Program-made: the position numbers and the translations under genes
Shown: positions 1 through 9,909 of the stretch, one piece after another
How positions within the stretch are numbered: the stretch's first letter is position 1
Layout of the letters: each line of letters opens with the position of its first letter
The notes under the pieces: model-generated
Databases searched by the model: none
Seen by the model: the letters and a program-made list of their open reading frames with translations, nothing else
Told to the model about the DNA's origin: nothing
DNA from: Prochlorococcus sp. AG-363-B04
GTDB lineage: Bacteria > Cyanobacteriota > Cyanobacteriia > PCC-6307 > Cyanobiaceae
Direction of reading: 5' to 3'
Length of the DNA: 64,000 nucleotides
Assembly (NCBI GenBank): GCA_003278465.1
Contig: QCFC01000005.1
Span: 1-64,000, forward strand

Positions 1-2258
1 TCGCTAGGGATGTTAGTTATTGGTTGTGATCTTTTGCGTCTTAACCAATTAGATGCATTTGCTGGTTCCATTCCTTGTCTATGGACTTCTTTTTGGATCA
101 GCTGGGCACATTGAAAAAGATCACTTAGTATTCTTCCCTTCTTCGACAGGTCACTTAATGTTTTACCTTCTAGTAGTTCTGATAGGCAGCAAATAAGACC
201 AATCCTTGAAAAGTTTTTTGCCCAGTTTGTAAATTTAAGTGCTAGATCATCTAATTTCCCATTTTTTTCATTATCCAAAAGCTCTTGAGAAGTCCATTTT
301 AAAAGCGGTGAGCAGGCTACAAGCCTTAGTTTTTTGGAGTCGCTAGGTGAGGCAAGACAATCTATAAATAACTGCAATACTTGAGCAGCTTCCCCTGTAA
401 GAATATCTCCTTTTGATACTAGTTTTGTTGGAATACCAATCCTAGATAATGCTGATCGAATATTTTCTGCCTGTTCGTGCTTGCCAACTAAAACACATAT
501 ATCATTAGGGTCGATCTTGTTTTTATTCTGTTTTAACAATTTTAGAATTGAAGTAGCAACTATATTAGGAATTTGTTTCTCTACTTTTGTTTTTGATAAG
601 AGGTTTTTTTGTGAATCTTTGAGTTTGAGAAAAGTATCATCAAGTGTAATTAATTGTAGATGGTGTTGATTAACTGGTGGTAATATATGTGAGTGGTCAA
701 TTTTAGCTGATATTGCTGGTACATTTAATCCTGAATAACTAAGACCAGAAGACATTAAATTATTTAGAGAATGCATAAGTGGCGCCGCAGATCTGTAATT
801 ATCAAGTAGGTAGTCAATTCTATCTACGTCAGATCTTGCCTTGAGATATGTATTTATGTCTCCACCTCTAAATTGATATATCGCTTGTTTTGGGTCTCCT
901 ACCATTAATAAAAGATGCTGCGTTTTATTTGCAAATGCTTGTTTTAGAATTCTCCATTGAGTTGGATCTGTATCTTGAAATTCATCTATTAGTGCTACTT
1001 TGTATCGTGATTGAAGTGATTTAAATAAAGCTGATTTGCTATGAATAAGATTGGTTTGAGTTTCGTATTCTTTTCCTGGATCTAGCGAAGAAAGTAGATC
1101 ACTATAGTTTAGGATACCTTTTATTTTTCTATGTTCTTTAAGCGTTTTGATACCCCACCTCAAAGCATGACTCCAAACTTGTTCAGCTGGAGAATCCATG
1201 AGCAAAGCTATTGAATTGAATAGATTGAAATGTGAAATATTATCTTTAATACTACCTAGTCGCACGGATAATTTACTAATTATCGCTGGATGAAAATAAT
1301 TTTTGAGTGTAGATTGATTTCTGATATCTTCATATGAAGGACATGTAATCTGATCTGGATTCATATTCACTTGATAAGATGTGATCCATCGATCTACGAT
1401 TTCATTCCTATTGATTTTTGGTTTAAGACTATATGGTTTGGTATCTTTAATTCCTACTGATCTCCAATATTCAACTTGAGACCTGAGAAACATTTCAGCT
1501 TCTAGATTCTCGTGCTCCCAATTCCATAGAAAATTGTGCCAGTATCTATTCATTAGATCATCAATTTGATTGCGAAGTGGTTTTTGAATGTCAAAACTGT
1601 ATTCATCTGTTTTAATATATGCATTAGGTTGATTGTCTATTGTTGATAGCATTTCCTCAAATGTTTTAATATTTAACCCCGCATCTATAAGACCAGAAAG
1701 ATGCCCGGAATCTATATTTAAAAGTTCATTCTGCCAATATTCATAAGCAACATCAGAAATAATTTGTTTGCTTTCTCCTTCTAGAATAGGTTCAATTGCT
1801 ATCCCATTAGTTAAAGCTTCACGCTTTAATGTTCTATTACAAAAGCCATGTATTGTTGTTATATCTGCTCGGTCAATTTCTTCTAATGCAAGCATAATTC
1901 GTTGATTTATATATCTTAAATCAACCTCTTTTTTGTATATTTTTTGTGCCCAATCTTCTAAAACCTTATCAGGAATAGAAATATCATTACCTGTTTTAAG
2001 GGAATTCAAGGCCTGAAGACCATTTTCTAGACGTGAACTTATCCTTCCCTTTAATTCTGCAGCCGCAGCTTCCGTAAAGGTTACAACTAGGATTTCCTTG
2101 ATTGATAATTTCTTTTCAGTTATTAACCTTAGTACTAAATGGGCTAAAGCGAATGTTTTTCCTGTGCCAGCACTAGCTTCTATTAGTCGGACACCAGGAT
2201 CGAGAGGATAGGTGTTTGCATTGAATCTATATTTTAAATTATTAGTGAAATCATCCAT
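1..2258 (-). CDS. recB: RecB, exodeoxyribonuclease V beta subunit (N-terminal 752 residues, cut by window edge)
   Basis: This is the ATP-dependent 3'-5' helicase subunit of RecBCD, which processes double-strand breaks for homologous recombination. The frame is open from an ATG at 2258 to the window edge, so the C-terminal part, including the nuclease domain, is outside. Seen directly are Walker A (LIEASAGTGKTFALAHL, near residue 27), the Walker B/DEXX motif (VALIDEFQDTDPTQW) and GDPKQAIYQFRGGDI, all superfamily 1 UvrD/RecB helicase motifs. recC lies upstream on the same strand, about 1.2 kb away with an unrelated gene between, so the two are near each other but not tightly coupled. The identification is secure; only the end is missing. 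Confidence 0.95.
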   Translation of the reverse strand, partial: MDDFTNNLKYRFNANTYPLDPGVRLIEASAGTGKTFALAHLVLRLITEKKLSIKEILVVTFTEAAAAELKGRISSRLENGLQALNSLKTGNDISIPDKVLEDWAQKIYKKEVDLRYINQRIMLALEEIDRADITTIHGFCNRTLKREALTNGIAIEPILEGESKQIISDVAYEYWQNELLNIDSGHLSGLIDAGLNIKTFEEMLSTIDNQPNAYIKTDEYSFDIQKPLRNQIDDLMNRYWHNFLWNWEHENLEAEMFLRSQVEYWRSVGIKDTKPYSLKPKINRNEIVDRWITSYQVNMNPDQITCPSYEDIRNQSTLKNYFHPAIISKLSVRLGSIKDNISHFNLFNSIALLMDSPAEQVWSHALRWGIKTLKEHRKIKGILNYSDLLSSLDPGKEYETQTNLIHSKSALFKSLQSRYKVALIDEFQDTDPTQWRILKQAFANKTQHLLLMVGDPKQAIYQFRGGDINTYLKARSDVDRIDYLLDNYRSAAPLMHSLNNLMSSGLSYSGLNVPAISAKIDHSHILPPVNQHHLQLITLDDTFLKLKDSQKNLLSKTKVEKQIPNIVATSILKLLKQNKNKIDPNDICVLVGKHEQAENIRSALSRIGIPTKLVSKGDILTGEAAQVLQLFIDCLASPSDSKKLRLVACSPLLKWTSQELLDNEKNGKLDDLALKFTNWAKNFSRIGLICCLSELLEGKTLSDLSKKGRILSDLFQCAQLIQKEVHRQGMEPANASNWLRRKRSQPITNIPS

Positions 2259-2502
2259 TTAAGATAATAGACAAAATGGTGGAAATTTATTCTTGTATAA
2301 GAATGAATAAATGAGTTAATATTTTGATCATAAACTTTTTCTGCTTATAATCGAATGCTCTCTTTATAGATTTATACAATCCTGTAGTTTCAATTTTACT
2401 CACTTAGAGTAGAAAAAGGTATATTTTGTTTTGTTTTCGATGTTTAGAAACATTCACTAGATAATGATTATATAAAAGGTTTGAAGAGTTTGTTTTGAAA
2501 TA

Positions 2503-3060
2503 TTATTTTCTCCAGTCTAGAATTGGAATTCCTTTTATTATTGCAGGAGTGGAGTGCATATATTCTTTATAATCAGGATGGAGGGATTTTAAGGTTGTTT
2601 CTTCTCTAATAGCCTTTCCTTTTAATACTAAACATAGAATAATAAATAATATGCAATTAATTAGACTTCCTGATAAGAATATTGTTGAGAGAGAGCAGAT
2701 CAAGAGGGATCTATAGATAGGATGGCGACACCTTTTGTATTCACCTTTGGTAATTAATAGCGATCCTTGTATTGGTTCTGGTAATGGTGAAAGATTTTTG
2801 CCAAGATTAAGTCCAGCTTTTAATAGCAGTATTACACCAATAAGGAAAAGGATTAAGCTACATAGCTTGATTTGTATCGGCCATGAATAATTAACCACCA
2901 ACTTTTTAAATGACAGTGGTAGTAGGTGAGCAAATATGACTATTAATTGTGCAGCCAACCACCATTCACCTTGTCGATTATTAATTAGTCCCCCCCAAGA
3001 CAAGCCCCACCTGGAAAATGCTTTTAAATTAAATTTTATGCTTGCTTTGAGAATTGACAT
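2503..3060 (-). CDS. Isoprenylcysteine carboxyl methyltransferase-like membrane protein
   Basis: A 185-aa protein with several hydrophobic segments (around residues 35-50, 68-83 and 115-145). The sequence KRCRHPIYRSLL matches the RHPxY signature of the ICMT/PEMT/NnrU family of membrane-bound methyltransferases, which bind S-adenosylmethionine through the C-terminal part. The family usually has four to five membrane spans and 150-220 residues, so the length fits. The substrate in cyanobacteria is unknown; a lipid or a small isoprenoid is possible. It sits alone between recB and recC with spacers of 240-400 bases, so it is probably transcribed by itself. Confidence 0.7.
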   Translation of the reverse strand: MSILKASIKFNLKAFSRWGLSWGGLINNRQGEWWLAAQLIVIFAHLLPLSFKKLVVNYSWPIQIKLCSLILFLIGVILLLKAGLNLGKNLSPLPEPIQGSLLITKGEYKRCRHPIYRSLLICSLSTIFLSGSLINCILFIILCLVLKGKAIREETTLKSLHPDYKEYMHSTPAIIKGIPILDWRK

Positions 3061-3132
3061 TGTTAACTATTTTCTTTAAATGGACAATATTATATATTCT
3101 ATTTACTATCTTAGTCTGTTTAGCAGTGTTTA

Positions 3133-3297
3133 TTAATCAACATCTATTTTTTCTTCCATTTTTGGTCGTTTTTTTATAGGTCCATTTTCTGTCACGATGA
3201 AGCTTGTGAATACTGTTATTGAAATTCGTCTTCCTTCATCAATATATGTATTTCTGCACCATTTAAGACCAGTTTTTGATTTGACTTCTTTATTCAT
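3133..3297 (-). CDS. Small hypothetical protein, 54 aa
   Basis: An ATG-started frame in the spacer between the methyltransferase-like gene and recC. The product is hydrophilic and mixed-charge (starts MNKEVKSKTGLKWCRNTYID, ends with a KRPKMEEKIDVD tail), with a short central beta-like stretch ISITVFTSFIV and one Cys. I do not recognise a family. The composition looks protein-like rather than random AT-rich DNA, and the frame fills most of an otherwise empty 400-base gap. No strong ribosome-binding site was seen. Confidence 0.45.
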   Translation of the reverse strand: MNKEVKSKTGLKWCRNTYIDEGRRISITVFTSFIVTENGPIKKRPKMEEKIDVD

Positions 3298-3461
3298 AAC
3301 TTTGAAACTATCTTATATAAAAATACCAGCTAACTTATTTTTTAGTGTGTAAAATATAACATTGCATTTGTAGATTTATCACATGATTAGGTAGTTGTCT
3401 AAGAGGAAAATTTGTCAACAGCTTGAATTTATTTGTTTCGTATAGCCTTAGTATATTATTT

Positions 3462-6400
3462 TTATTTGACTAACTCATCAAATATTGGACCGTAGAATAT
3501 TTCCATACATTTGTTAAAATCTGACCTATCGAGAATATTTAACGAGCTGCATTTATCACCAAAACATATTTTCATTTCTCGCTGGTCTTTTTCTCCTTTA
3601 GACCAATTAGATCCTTCCCACCTATTAGAGAATGATTGATTACTTTTGATCACTCCTTTATTTAAATTAAGCATATATTCCCACCCACTTTTGGGTGGGA
3701 TAGGCCAGCATTTTTCTTGTCCGATTGCTGTTAAGGTTTTTAATTCCTGGAGTCTTAGTTTTGCTTTTTCATTAGAAATTGGATTCCATCCGAATTCAAT
3801 CTCAAATTTGCCTTTTCTGGATCCTGATGATCCAAGCCCTAGTATCAATGTTTGTTTATCAAACCTAATATCTAGACATGATTGTAAATGAATTAACCAT
3901 GCCTGGAGTGCAATTCTATGTGTTATGGAATATGGTTCTATTATGATTTGTTTGTTCACATTTGATAGTATGCTCTTATTACAGTTTTCGAAATCTAATT
4001 CATGTTTGTGATAGTTTTCTAGTTCTTCAAGTTTTTCTGTAAGTGATTTCCATATTTCTACCAATAATCTGCTTTCTATTTCACTAGCAGCTCCTTTAGG
4101 AAGTATTCCTTGTCCGGCATATCTTGCTTCCCAGCTCTTTGGTAACAAATATTTTTTCAGTATATGTTGTGAGTCCGAAAAATTATACATTAATTCCTGA
4201 ATACAATCCTGTACTAGAATACTCCTTTGCCAGTTTGAAAGATTAACTTCTTCTTGGTCTTCCAAAGTTTCTAGCCACTCTCTTGGATGTATTTTTAATT
4301 GTTCTAACCAAAACAATTGAGGGTTGATCATCCATGAACTAACTTTTTCCATTGTGATATTATCATTATTTAATTCTGAGATGTATTCCCATTCAGTATA
4401 ATCAAAAAGATGAATATTATCTACAGATAATGATTCATCTATGTATTTTCTCGCTAATAAATTTCGTTTATCACAACTACTTGGAGGGTTAATATCTAGG
4501 GAAATAAAATTAGTACGGTCAAGAGGATTTGCCGATGGTTTTCGTACTAGACCTTCAAATTCTCTGCTTTCTAATTTGTTCTTTAATTGCCCAATTATTT
4601 GTTGTATTGGGTTTGAGGGCGGTATTTCTTCTCCTGTTTTCTCATCTCGACAATTCCATGTTATTAGAAGATGTTGCCTTGTAGACATTATTGCTTCAAG
4701 TATTACATACCTATCCTGATAAGTGCTACTTGGGTCTCCTATCCTGTAGTCCTCTTCAAGTAGATTGAACTTTGGCCGTTGTTTATATCTAGGGAAGCAA
4801 TCACCATCTAACCCCATAAGAATAATAACCTTATAGGGTAAAGCTTTCATCGCTTCTAGAGCGCATATATTAATAATTCCATTGCGGTATCCTGACCTAC
4901 TTTGACGCTTTCCCAATTTTTCTTTCAGAATAGATAGAACTACTGCTGCATTTAGTTGGAGATCACAGTCAAATGATTGTTTCTCCCATTCTTCTAGTAT
5001 CTCAATAAGGTTATGATATTCCCATGAATTCTTATTGGAATCTACGAAAACATCATTTATAATAACTCTTAGTTCTTCTATCCATTCTTTAGAGGTTTTT
5101 GTTTCCCTCATCCTCTTTATCAAATTAGATAAATTTTCCAGTAATATTATCCATTTAATTATAAATGAAGGGTTTATCCCTTTATTTAATGGTGAAACAC
5201 CTTCAGGACTGAAGTATGAGCTCTCTGGCAGAATGAGTCCTAGTAGTAATCTGTCCAGGCACCATCTAAGACTGTGACAGTCGTCACCGCCTCTTTCTCT
5301 TTTGTCTATGCCCCATCGGAAACCAGCATCCTTAAGTATCTGATTAATATTGTTTACATCAGATGGATTAAAACCTTGTATATTTTGATATTCGGAATTA
5401 GATAGCAATGTTTCAAGTGAATTTGCCGTCAGTTTTTCAGTAGCAACAGACAAAAGGTTGAACAACCATTGCGTCAATCCAGGAGTATCTTCTAATGAAT
5501 TATCGCTAACACACCATGGAAGTTCTATACCAGTTGCCGATGAATCATTGAATACAGCTGATATTAGTGAAGAGTATTTACTAATTTGTGGGGTCATTAT
5601 CAATATATCTCTAGGTTGCAGGCTCCGATCACTAGACAGCCATTGAATAATCTGGTCTCTAACTAATTGAATTTGTCGTAATTCGCCTGGGCAGGCAATG
5701 AATACCAATGAAGAGTCTTTAGTGTCTCTATGCAATCGGAATGTTGTTTCAGATTCTATTAACATTTGTTGTATTTGCTCTATTAAGTAAGGTTCTCTAT
5801 TTAACTTATTAGCAATTGATAATTGATTAGCAAAAAGGTCTTCTTCGATTATTTTACCTAATTGAAATTCACCTGTACCCTCAAGTAACTGTTGAAAATC
5901 AGATCCCATCTTGCCAAGAGTTGCTTCGAGGAATGGTTCGTCTATTGATGTATATAAATGAGATTGCGTCTTAGAAAAAAAGTTATCCTCTTCATGTCTA
6001 CTCTTGAATCTTTTCCATGGTTCTGGGCTTGGTGTTGTTATAAATATTTTGATATCAATATAACCAGATAGAGCCTTGATTAAATTTACCTGACTAGGCG
6101 CCAGGCTGCTAACACCAAAGATATTTAGTTCCTTAGGTAATTTTTCCTTTATATCTATTTCCTCTTTGAGCATAGAAATGGATTTTTGAACTAGCAATCC
6201 AAATGGTTCAACTCCTATATGTTTGTCTAATAGTTTCGCTAATTCGACTTGCCATCTTATTGAATCATTAATTCCTTTATAGTTCGAACCACCATTTATC
6301 CATGCATTTAAAATTTCTGGACGGTATAGAGCATAGTCATCAAAGGCATCAGCAATTAAACGTGCCAGATGCCATTCATCAATATTTAGATTTCCCTTTG

Positions 6401-6761
6401 TTGAACCTCTACTTTCTAGCCACTGCTTCAATAGTAGCCCTTCATCTTTTTGCAGTAATTGTGGTAGTAGTTTAAGTATAGGCCATACAATTCGATTAGA
6501 TCTCCAGGGGTCTTCATCCTCGGGATTTAATCCAATTATTTTCCTTATAACTTCTCTTAGGCAGGAACCTGGAAATGGATATCTTATATTTGCATTGATA
6601 CCATTAACTTTAGCGATTTGTTCTCCAATCCATCTACTGGTCGCCCAACTGTTAACTACAATATCTATTGAATTAAATGGACCAGGAGGGTTAACTTTTA
6701 ACTGTTCAGCAAGAACTCTTGCTAACCACTCTGCTTTATTACTACGGTAAATCTTTAACAA
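3462..6761 (-). CDS. recC: RecC, exodeoxyribonuclease V gamma subunit
   Basis: A 1099-aa protein matching the RecC family length (about 1050-1150). RecC is the RecBCD scaffold that splits the duplex and, in E. coli, reads Chi. It has a degenerate helicase fold, so no working Walker motif is expected and none was seen. Recognisable family stretches include the N-terminal IYRSNKAEWLARVLAEQL, FIACPGELRQIQLVRDQI and VIILMGLDGDCFPR (the usual LLGLnDGvFPR region). The start at 6761 leaves a 12-base gap to pdxJ upstream, so the two may be cotranscribed. With recB nearby this suggests an AddAB-independent RecBCD pathway; recD was not found in this window. Confidence 0.93.
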   Translation of the reverse strand: MLKIYRSNKAEWLARVLAEQLKVNPPGPFNSIDIVVNSWATSRWIGEQIAKVNGINANIRYPFPGSCLREVIRKIIGLNPEDEDPWRSNRIVWPILKLLPQLLQKDEGLLLKQWLESRGSTKGNLNIDEWHLARLIADAFDDYALYRPEILNAWINGGSNYKGINDSIRWQVELAKLLDKHIGVEPFGLLVQKSISMLKEEIDIKEKLPKELNIFGVSSLAPSQVNLIKALSGYIDIKIFITTPSPEPWKRFKSRHEEDNFFSKTQSHLYTSIDEPFLEATLGKMGSDFQQLLEGTGEFQLGKIIEEDLFANQLSIANKLNREPYLIEQIQQMLIESETTFRLHRDTKDSSLVFIACPGELRQIQLVRDQIIQWLSSDRSLQPRDILIMTPQISKYSSLISAVFNDSSATGIELPWCVSDNSLEDTPGLTQWLFNLLSVATEKLTANSLETLLSNSEYQNIQGFNPSDVNNINQILKDAGFRWGIDKRERGGDDCHSLRWCLDRLLLGLILPESSYFSPEGVSPLNKGINPSFIIKWIILLENLSNLIKRMRETKTSKEWIEELRVIINDVFVDSNKNSWEYHNLIEILEEWEKQSFDCDLQLNAAVVLSILKEKLGKRQSRSGYRNGIINICALEAMKALPYKVIILMGLDGDCFPRYKQRPKFNLLEEDYRIGDPSSTYQDRYVILEAIMSTRQHLLITWNCRDEKTGEEIPPSNPIQQIIGQLKNKLESREFEGLVRKPSANPLDRTNFISLDINPPSSCDKRNLLARKYIDESLSVDNIHLFDYTEWEYISELNNDNITMEKVSSWMINPQLFWLEQLKIHPREWLETLEDQEEVNLSNWQRSILVQDCIQELMYNFSDSQHILKKYLLPKSWEARYAGQGILPKGAASEIESRLLVEIWKSLTEKLEELENYHKHELDFENCNKSILSNVNKQIIIEPYSITHRIALQAWLIHLQSCLDIRFDKQTLILGLGSSGSRKGKFEIEFGWNPISNEKAKLRLQELKTLTAIGQEKCWPIPPKSGWEYMLNLNKGVIKSNQSFSNRWEGSNWSKGEKDQREMKICFGDKCSSLNILDRSDFNKCMEIFYGPIFDELVK

Positions 6762-6773
6762 AATAGTTCGATA

Positions 6774-7526
6774 TTAGTAATTATTTGTTATACTAAAAAC
6801 TTTGTTATTACTTGGGTTCTTTATTAGGTCTTTCATTTCTTTTACAGCTTCTTTGAGGCCTACAGCAATTGAGCGTGAGATTATTGTATGTCCAATATTT
6901 AATTCTTCCATGCCTACTATTGAGGCAACTGGCTCAACATTTTGATATGTGAGGCCGTGTCCTGCATTTACCCGGAGACCTAGGCTGAGTGCTCTCGCGG
7001 TAGCCTCACTAATTTTTGCCAATTCTTGATGCTTTTCAGTCCACGATGCTTCCGCATATTTTCCAGTATGGAGTTCGACCCAAGCAGCCCCAATTCTTTT
7101 AGAAGCTTTTAATTGTTCTGGGATAGGGTCGATAAATAAACTCACGGGAATCCCTAACTTTTGAATTTCTTTAACAACCTTTTGAAGTTCATTTTCATTT
7201 GTAGAAATTGCTAGGCCTCCTTCAGTAGTTATTTCCTCTCTCTTCTCTGGAACTAATGTGACCATATCTGGAAGAATTTTGCTGGCTATATAAACCATCT
7301 CCTTTGTAGGTGCCATCTCCAGGTTTAGGCGACTTCTTACGGTTTGTTTTAGGAGCGTCAGGTCTCTCTCTTGAATATGCCTTCGGTCTTCACGTAAATG
7401 AACCGTAATGCAGTCAGCTCCGCCAAGTTCTGCCAGCAACGCCATTGTTACAGGGTCTGGCTCAGTTGTTTTCCGAGCTTCCCGTACATTTGCGATATGG
7501 TCGATATTTACACCCAAACTTGCCAT
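6774..7526 (-). CDS. pdxJ: Pyridoxine 5'-phosphate synthase PdxJ
   Basis: PdxJ condenses 1-deoxy-D-xylulose 5-phosphate with 3-amino-2-oxopropyl phosphate to make pyridoxine 5'-phosphate, the last step of de novo vitamin B6 synthesis. The 250-aa sequence begins with the family hallmark [16 protein letters not shown], then has [17 protein letters not shown] (active-site His/Arg region), TLVPEKREE and [10 protein letters not shown]. It is a full-length TIM-barrel protein. It lies immediately upstream of recC with a 12-base spacer; the plsC-like gene is divergent on the other side. Confidence 0.97.
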   Translation of the reverse strand: MASLGVNIDHIANVREARKTTEPDPVTMALLAELGGADCITVHLREDRRHIQERDLTLLKQTVRSRLNLEMAPTKEMVYIASKILPDMVTLVPEKREEITTEGGLAISTNENELQKVVKEIQKLGIPVSLFIDPIPEQLKASKRIGAAWVELHTGKYAEASWTEKHQELAKISEATARALSLGLRVNAGHGLTYQNVEPVASIVGMEELNIGHTIISRSIAVGLKEAVKEMKDLIKNPSNNKVFSITNNY

Positions 7527-7626
7527 GGTTTTACCTATTTGTTCTTGAGTTTATTTGGGAGAAAGGCCTTCGTTGAAAATTACTTTTCTTTGGCCGCCGA
7601 GTTAACTGCCCAATGAGAATAGCTGG

Positions 7627-8373
7627 ATGAGCTTTTTGACTATTAAGTTCAGGTTGTTAGACCAGACTGTGATTGTGCAATCGGCTTTAGAGAAACGTGA
7701 AAATAACCTTTGCCTTGGAGTAGATCCTTTCTGGGGCTCCCTAGCAATGGTTGTTACTCAAGATTTGGTTTTAAGCAATTATTTTCGTCATAGAATTGTT
7801 TTAGGTAGTGAATTTTTGCCTAAAACAGGAGCAGTTGTGTTGGCTCCAACTCACCGCGCGCGTTGGGATGCACTTATGTTACCAATGGCTGCTGGTCGAC
7901 GAGTTACAGGTCGTGACTGCAGATTCATGGTCACCATTACAGAAATGACTGGAGTGCAAGGTTGGTTTTTAAATCGTTTGGGATGTTTTCCTGTAAATCA
8001 ATCTCGTCCTTCATTATCAAGTCTTCGTTATGCAATAGATTTATTACTAGATGGTCAACAATTAGTTGTTTTTCCAGAAGGCAAAATTAATCGCACTTCC
8101 AAAGCAGTAAAGTTACATCAAGGACTAGCACGTTTGTCTCTGCTGGCACAGGGGAAAGGGGTTCAAGTGCCTGTAGTACCAGTTGGTTTAGGTTATAGTG
8201 AAATCAGGCCAAGGCTTTTCAGCTCTGCTGCAATTTGTTTTGGTGAGCCAATTAAGGTCCAAGGTTCAGATAAAGAAGATATAAAGAATTTCAATGAGGA
8301 CCTTGCAAATAGGATGCAATCGGCTGAACAAGCGGCCCTTTTGGCTGTAGGTAGGTCTAGGTATAGAGCTTAA
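7627..8373 (+). CDS. plsC: 1-acyl-glycerol-3-phosphate acyltransferase (PlsC-type)
   Basis: Members of this family transfer an acyl group to lysophosphatidic acid in phospholipid and glycolipid synthesis at the membrane. The 248-aa protein has the catalytic HX4D motif in APTHRARWDAL, a second block GWFLNRLGCFPVN and the substrate-phosphate-binding block VVFPEGKINRTS, in the expected order and spacing. No clear N-terminal membrane anchor is visible, as in other cyanobacterial members. The next gene starts 30 bases downstream on the same strand, which suggests cotranscription. The exact acyl acceptor cannot be told from sequence. Confidence 0.85.
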   Translation: MSFLTIKFRLLDQTVIVQSALEKRENNLCLGVDPFWGSLAMVVTQDLVLSNYFRHRIVLGSEFLPKTGAVVLAPTHRARWDALMLPMAAGRRVTGRDCRFMVTITEMTGVQGWFLNRLGCFPVNQSRPSLSSLRYAIDLLLDGQQLVVFPEGKINRTSKAVKLHQGLARLSLLAQGKGVQVPVVPVGLGYSEIRPRLFSSAAICFGEPIKVQGSDKEDIKNFNEDLANRMQSAEQAALLAVGRSRYRA

Positions 8374-8403
8374 AGTTGCTTATAAGTATGTGTATGAATC
8401 ACC

Positions 8404-8922
8404 ATGGGTTGTAGGTCCCCGTTGTTGATGAGTGTCCTTTTAGGACTGTTTTTTGTTCCGGGCTCAATAAATGCTAAGGAAATAGATTCCTCAGTAGAGA
8501 GAGTTCTTGCAAATTCAAAAGCTGGTTTTAATATAGATTTTGTTCAAAATCTTTTAAACCGTGGAAATGCTGCTGTAGCAAAGGGCGATCTTGTTGAGGC
8601 TCGTATGAATTACGACAAGGCAAGGCAGGCTTCTAAGAAACTTTTAAATTTTTATAGGGACATAAGTGGATCTTTTAGGGGGCTCGACGCACGAATTCCA
8701 AGAGAGATGGATTCAAAAGGTAGAGAGGTTTTAGGACTTCTTGCGAAAGTTAACCTTCGTCTAGCGGCCCTTTTTAGGAAACAAAATGAACCAGAAGTCG
8801 CTGTCCCTTTGTTAATTGAGGTGGTTCAGTTGATGACACCTGCCAAACCTGAAGGGAAAAAGGCCTATCAGGGTCTGGTTGAGCTAGGTTTTGTTGATAC
8901 TCCTTATAAAGGAGGTAATTAA
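8404..8922 (+). CDS. Secreted conserved cyanobacterial hypothetical protein
   Basis: A 172-aa protein with an N-terminal signal peptide (LLMSVLLGLFFVPGSINA, likely cut after SINA). The mature part is helical, with alternating small and charged residues (GNAAVAKGDLVEARMNYDKA and later repeats), resembling a tetratricopeptide-like helical hairpin protein. No catalytic motif was seen. It follows the PlsC-type gene by 30 bases and precedes bolA by about 50 bases, so the four plus-strand genes here may form one operon. Function unknown. Confidence 0.75.
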   Translation: MGCRSPLLMSVLLGLFFVPGSINAKEIDSSVERVLANSKAGFNIDFVQNLLNRGNAAVAKGDLVEARMNYDKARQASKKLLNFYRDISGSFRGLDARIPREMDSKGREVLGLLAKVNLRLAALFRKQNEPEVAVPLLIEVVQLMTPAKPEGKKAYQGLVELGFVDTPYKGGN

Positions 8923-8974
8923 ATTAACTTTGTTATCTTATTATTTAAATCATTACCCTTTATACATTTTCTAA

Positions 8975-9208
8975 ATGGTTTGCCTTGAAACAGTTGAGGC
9001 CGCAATCTGTAGAGCAATCCCTGATGCACAGGTCATTGTAGAAGATCTCAATGGAGGAGGAGATCATCTTCAGGTAAATGTGGTTTCTAAATCTTTCGCT
9101 GGTTTACCTTTAGTTAGACAACATCAGCTTGTTTATGGGGCTCTTAAGAATGAATTAGCTAGCGAGGCAATTCATGCATTGGCCCTGAATACATCAACAC
9201 CAAACTAA
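8975..9208 (+). CDS. BolA family protein
   Basis: A 77-aa single-domain BolA protein. These small proteins bind monothiol glutaredoxins through a shared [2Fe-2S] cluster and act in iron-sulfur trafficking or iron sensing. Family features visible are the [20 protein letters not shown] core with the invariant His, and the [10 protein letters not shown] helix. The neighbour 19 bases downstream is a CGFS glutaredoxin, the usual physical partner, which supports both calls and suggests cotranslation. Confidence 0.92.
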   Translation: MVCLETVEAAICRAIPDAQVIVEDLNGGGDHLQVNVVSKSFAGLPLVRQHQLVYGALKNELASEAIHALALNTSTPN

Positions 9209-9227
9209 GACTTTTACTTTCCCAACC

Positions 9228-9551
9228 ATGGATTCAAACACAAAGGCTCGAATAGAAGAATTAATTAATTCTAATCAGATCATTGTTTTTATGAAAGGCA
9301 CAAAGCTAATGCCCCAATGTGGATTTTCTAATAATGTTGTTCAGATTTTAAATTCGTTAGGAATGAGTTACGAAACATTTGATGTGCTCTCTGACATGGA
9401 AATTCGTCAAGGTATCAAAGATTACTCAAATTGGCCTACAATTCCACAAGTCTATGTAAAAGGAGAGTTCTTAGGAGGTTCAGATATTTTGATTGAAATG
9501 TACAATTCTGGTGAACTACGGGAGAAATTAGAAATTGCGCTAGCTTCTTAA
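9228..9551 (+). CDS. grxD: Monothiol glutaredoxin (CGFS type, Grx4/GrxD)
   Basis: A 107-aa monothiol glutaredoxin. The active site PQCGFSNNVV carries the single-Cys CGFS motif, preceded by MKGTK (glutathione-binding Lys) and followed by WPTIPQVYVKGEFLGGSDI with the cis-Pro and GG glutathione-binding turn. Such proteins assemble [2Fe-2S] clusters with glutathione and hand them on, often with BolA, encoded just upstream. The convergent gene at 9574 ends 22 bases away. Confidence 0.96.
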   Translation: MDSNTKARIEELINSNQIIVFMKGTKLMPQCGFSNNVVQILNSLGMSYETFDVLSDMEIRQGIKDYSNWPTIPQVYVKGEFLGGSDILIEMYNSGELREKLEIALAS

Positions 9552-9573
9552 TTTTTGTATATAAATTGATAAT

Positions 9574-9840
9574 TTATCTAGCTTTTTTTTGAAAGAGTGA
9601 ACTTATCTCACCATCAGGGCCAATAAAACTTGATGGGTCTTTAATCCACCTCTCTACAAGTTCTTCAAGTTTTATTTGTTCTCTTTGATCGAGTTGTCCA
9701 TTGCGCCTAAGGGCGTGAAGGTATCCATCTGCGTACAATTTGAGTTCATAAGGGCTGTGATGCCTTGTGGTGAGTTCCTGACAGGCATCGCACAAGGACT
9801 GGAAATGTCTGATTGAGTCTGGATGCTTTAGGTATGTCAT
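9574..9840 (-). CDS. Conserved cyanobacterial hypothetical protein, 88 aa
   Basis: A soluble, strongly helical 88-aa protein (HFQSLCDACQELTTRHHSPY near the start, ERWIKDPSSFIGPDGEI near the end). It is conserved-looking but I cannot assign a function; it may belong to a cyanobacteria-only domain family. It is convergent with the glutaredoxin gene and divergent from the response regulator at 9910, with a 69-base spacer that must hold both promoters. Confidence 0.75.
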   Translation of the reverse strand: MTYLKHPDSIRHFQSLCDACQELTTRHHSPYELKLYADGYLHALRRNGQLDQREQIKLEELVERWIKDPSSFIGPDGEISSLFQKKAR

Positions 9841-9909
9841 GGTCTTAGGGAATGACAGTCTTTGTTCTCAGGTTGCTCTTGCTTTTAGTTATGGTAGGCG
9901 AGTCTGAGA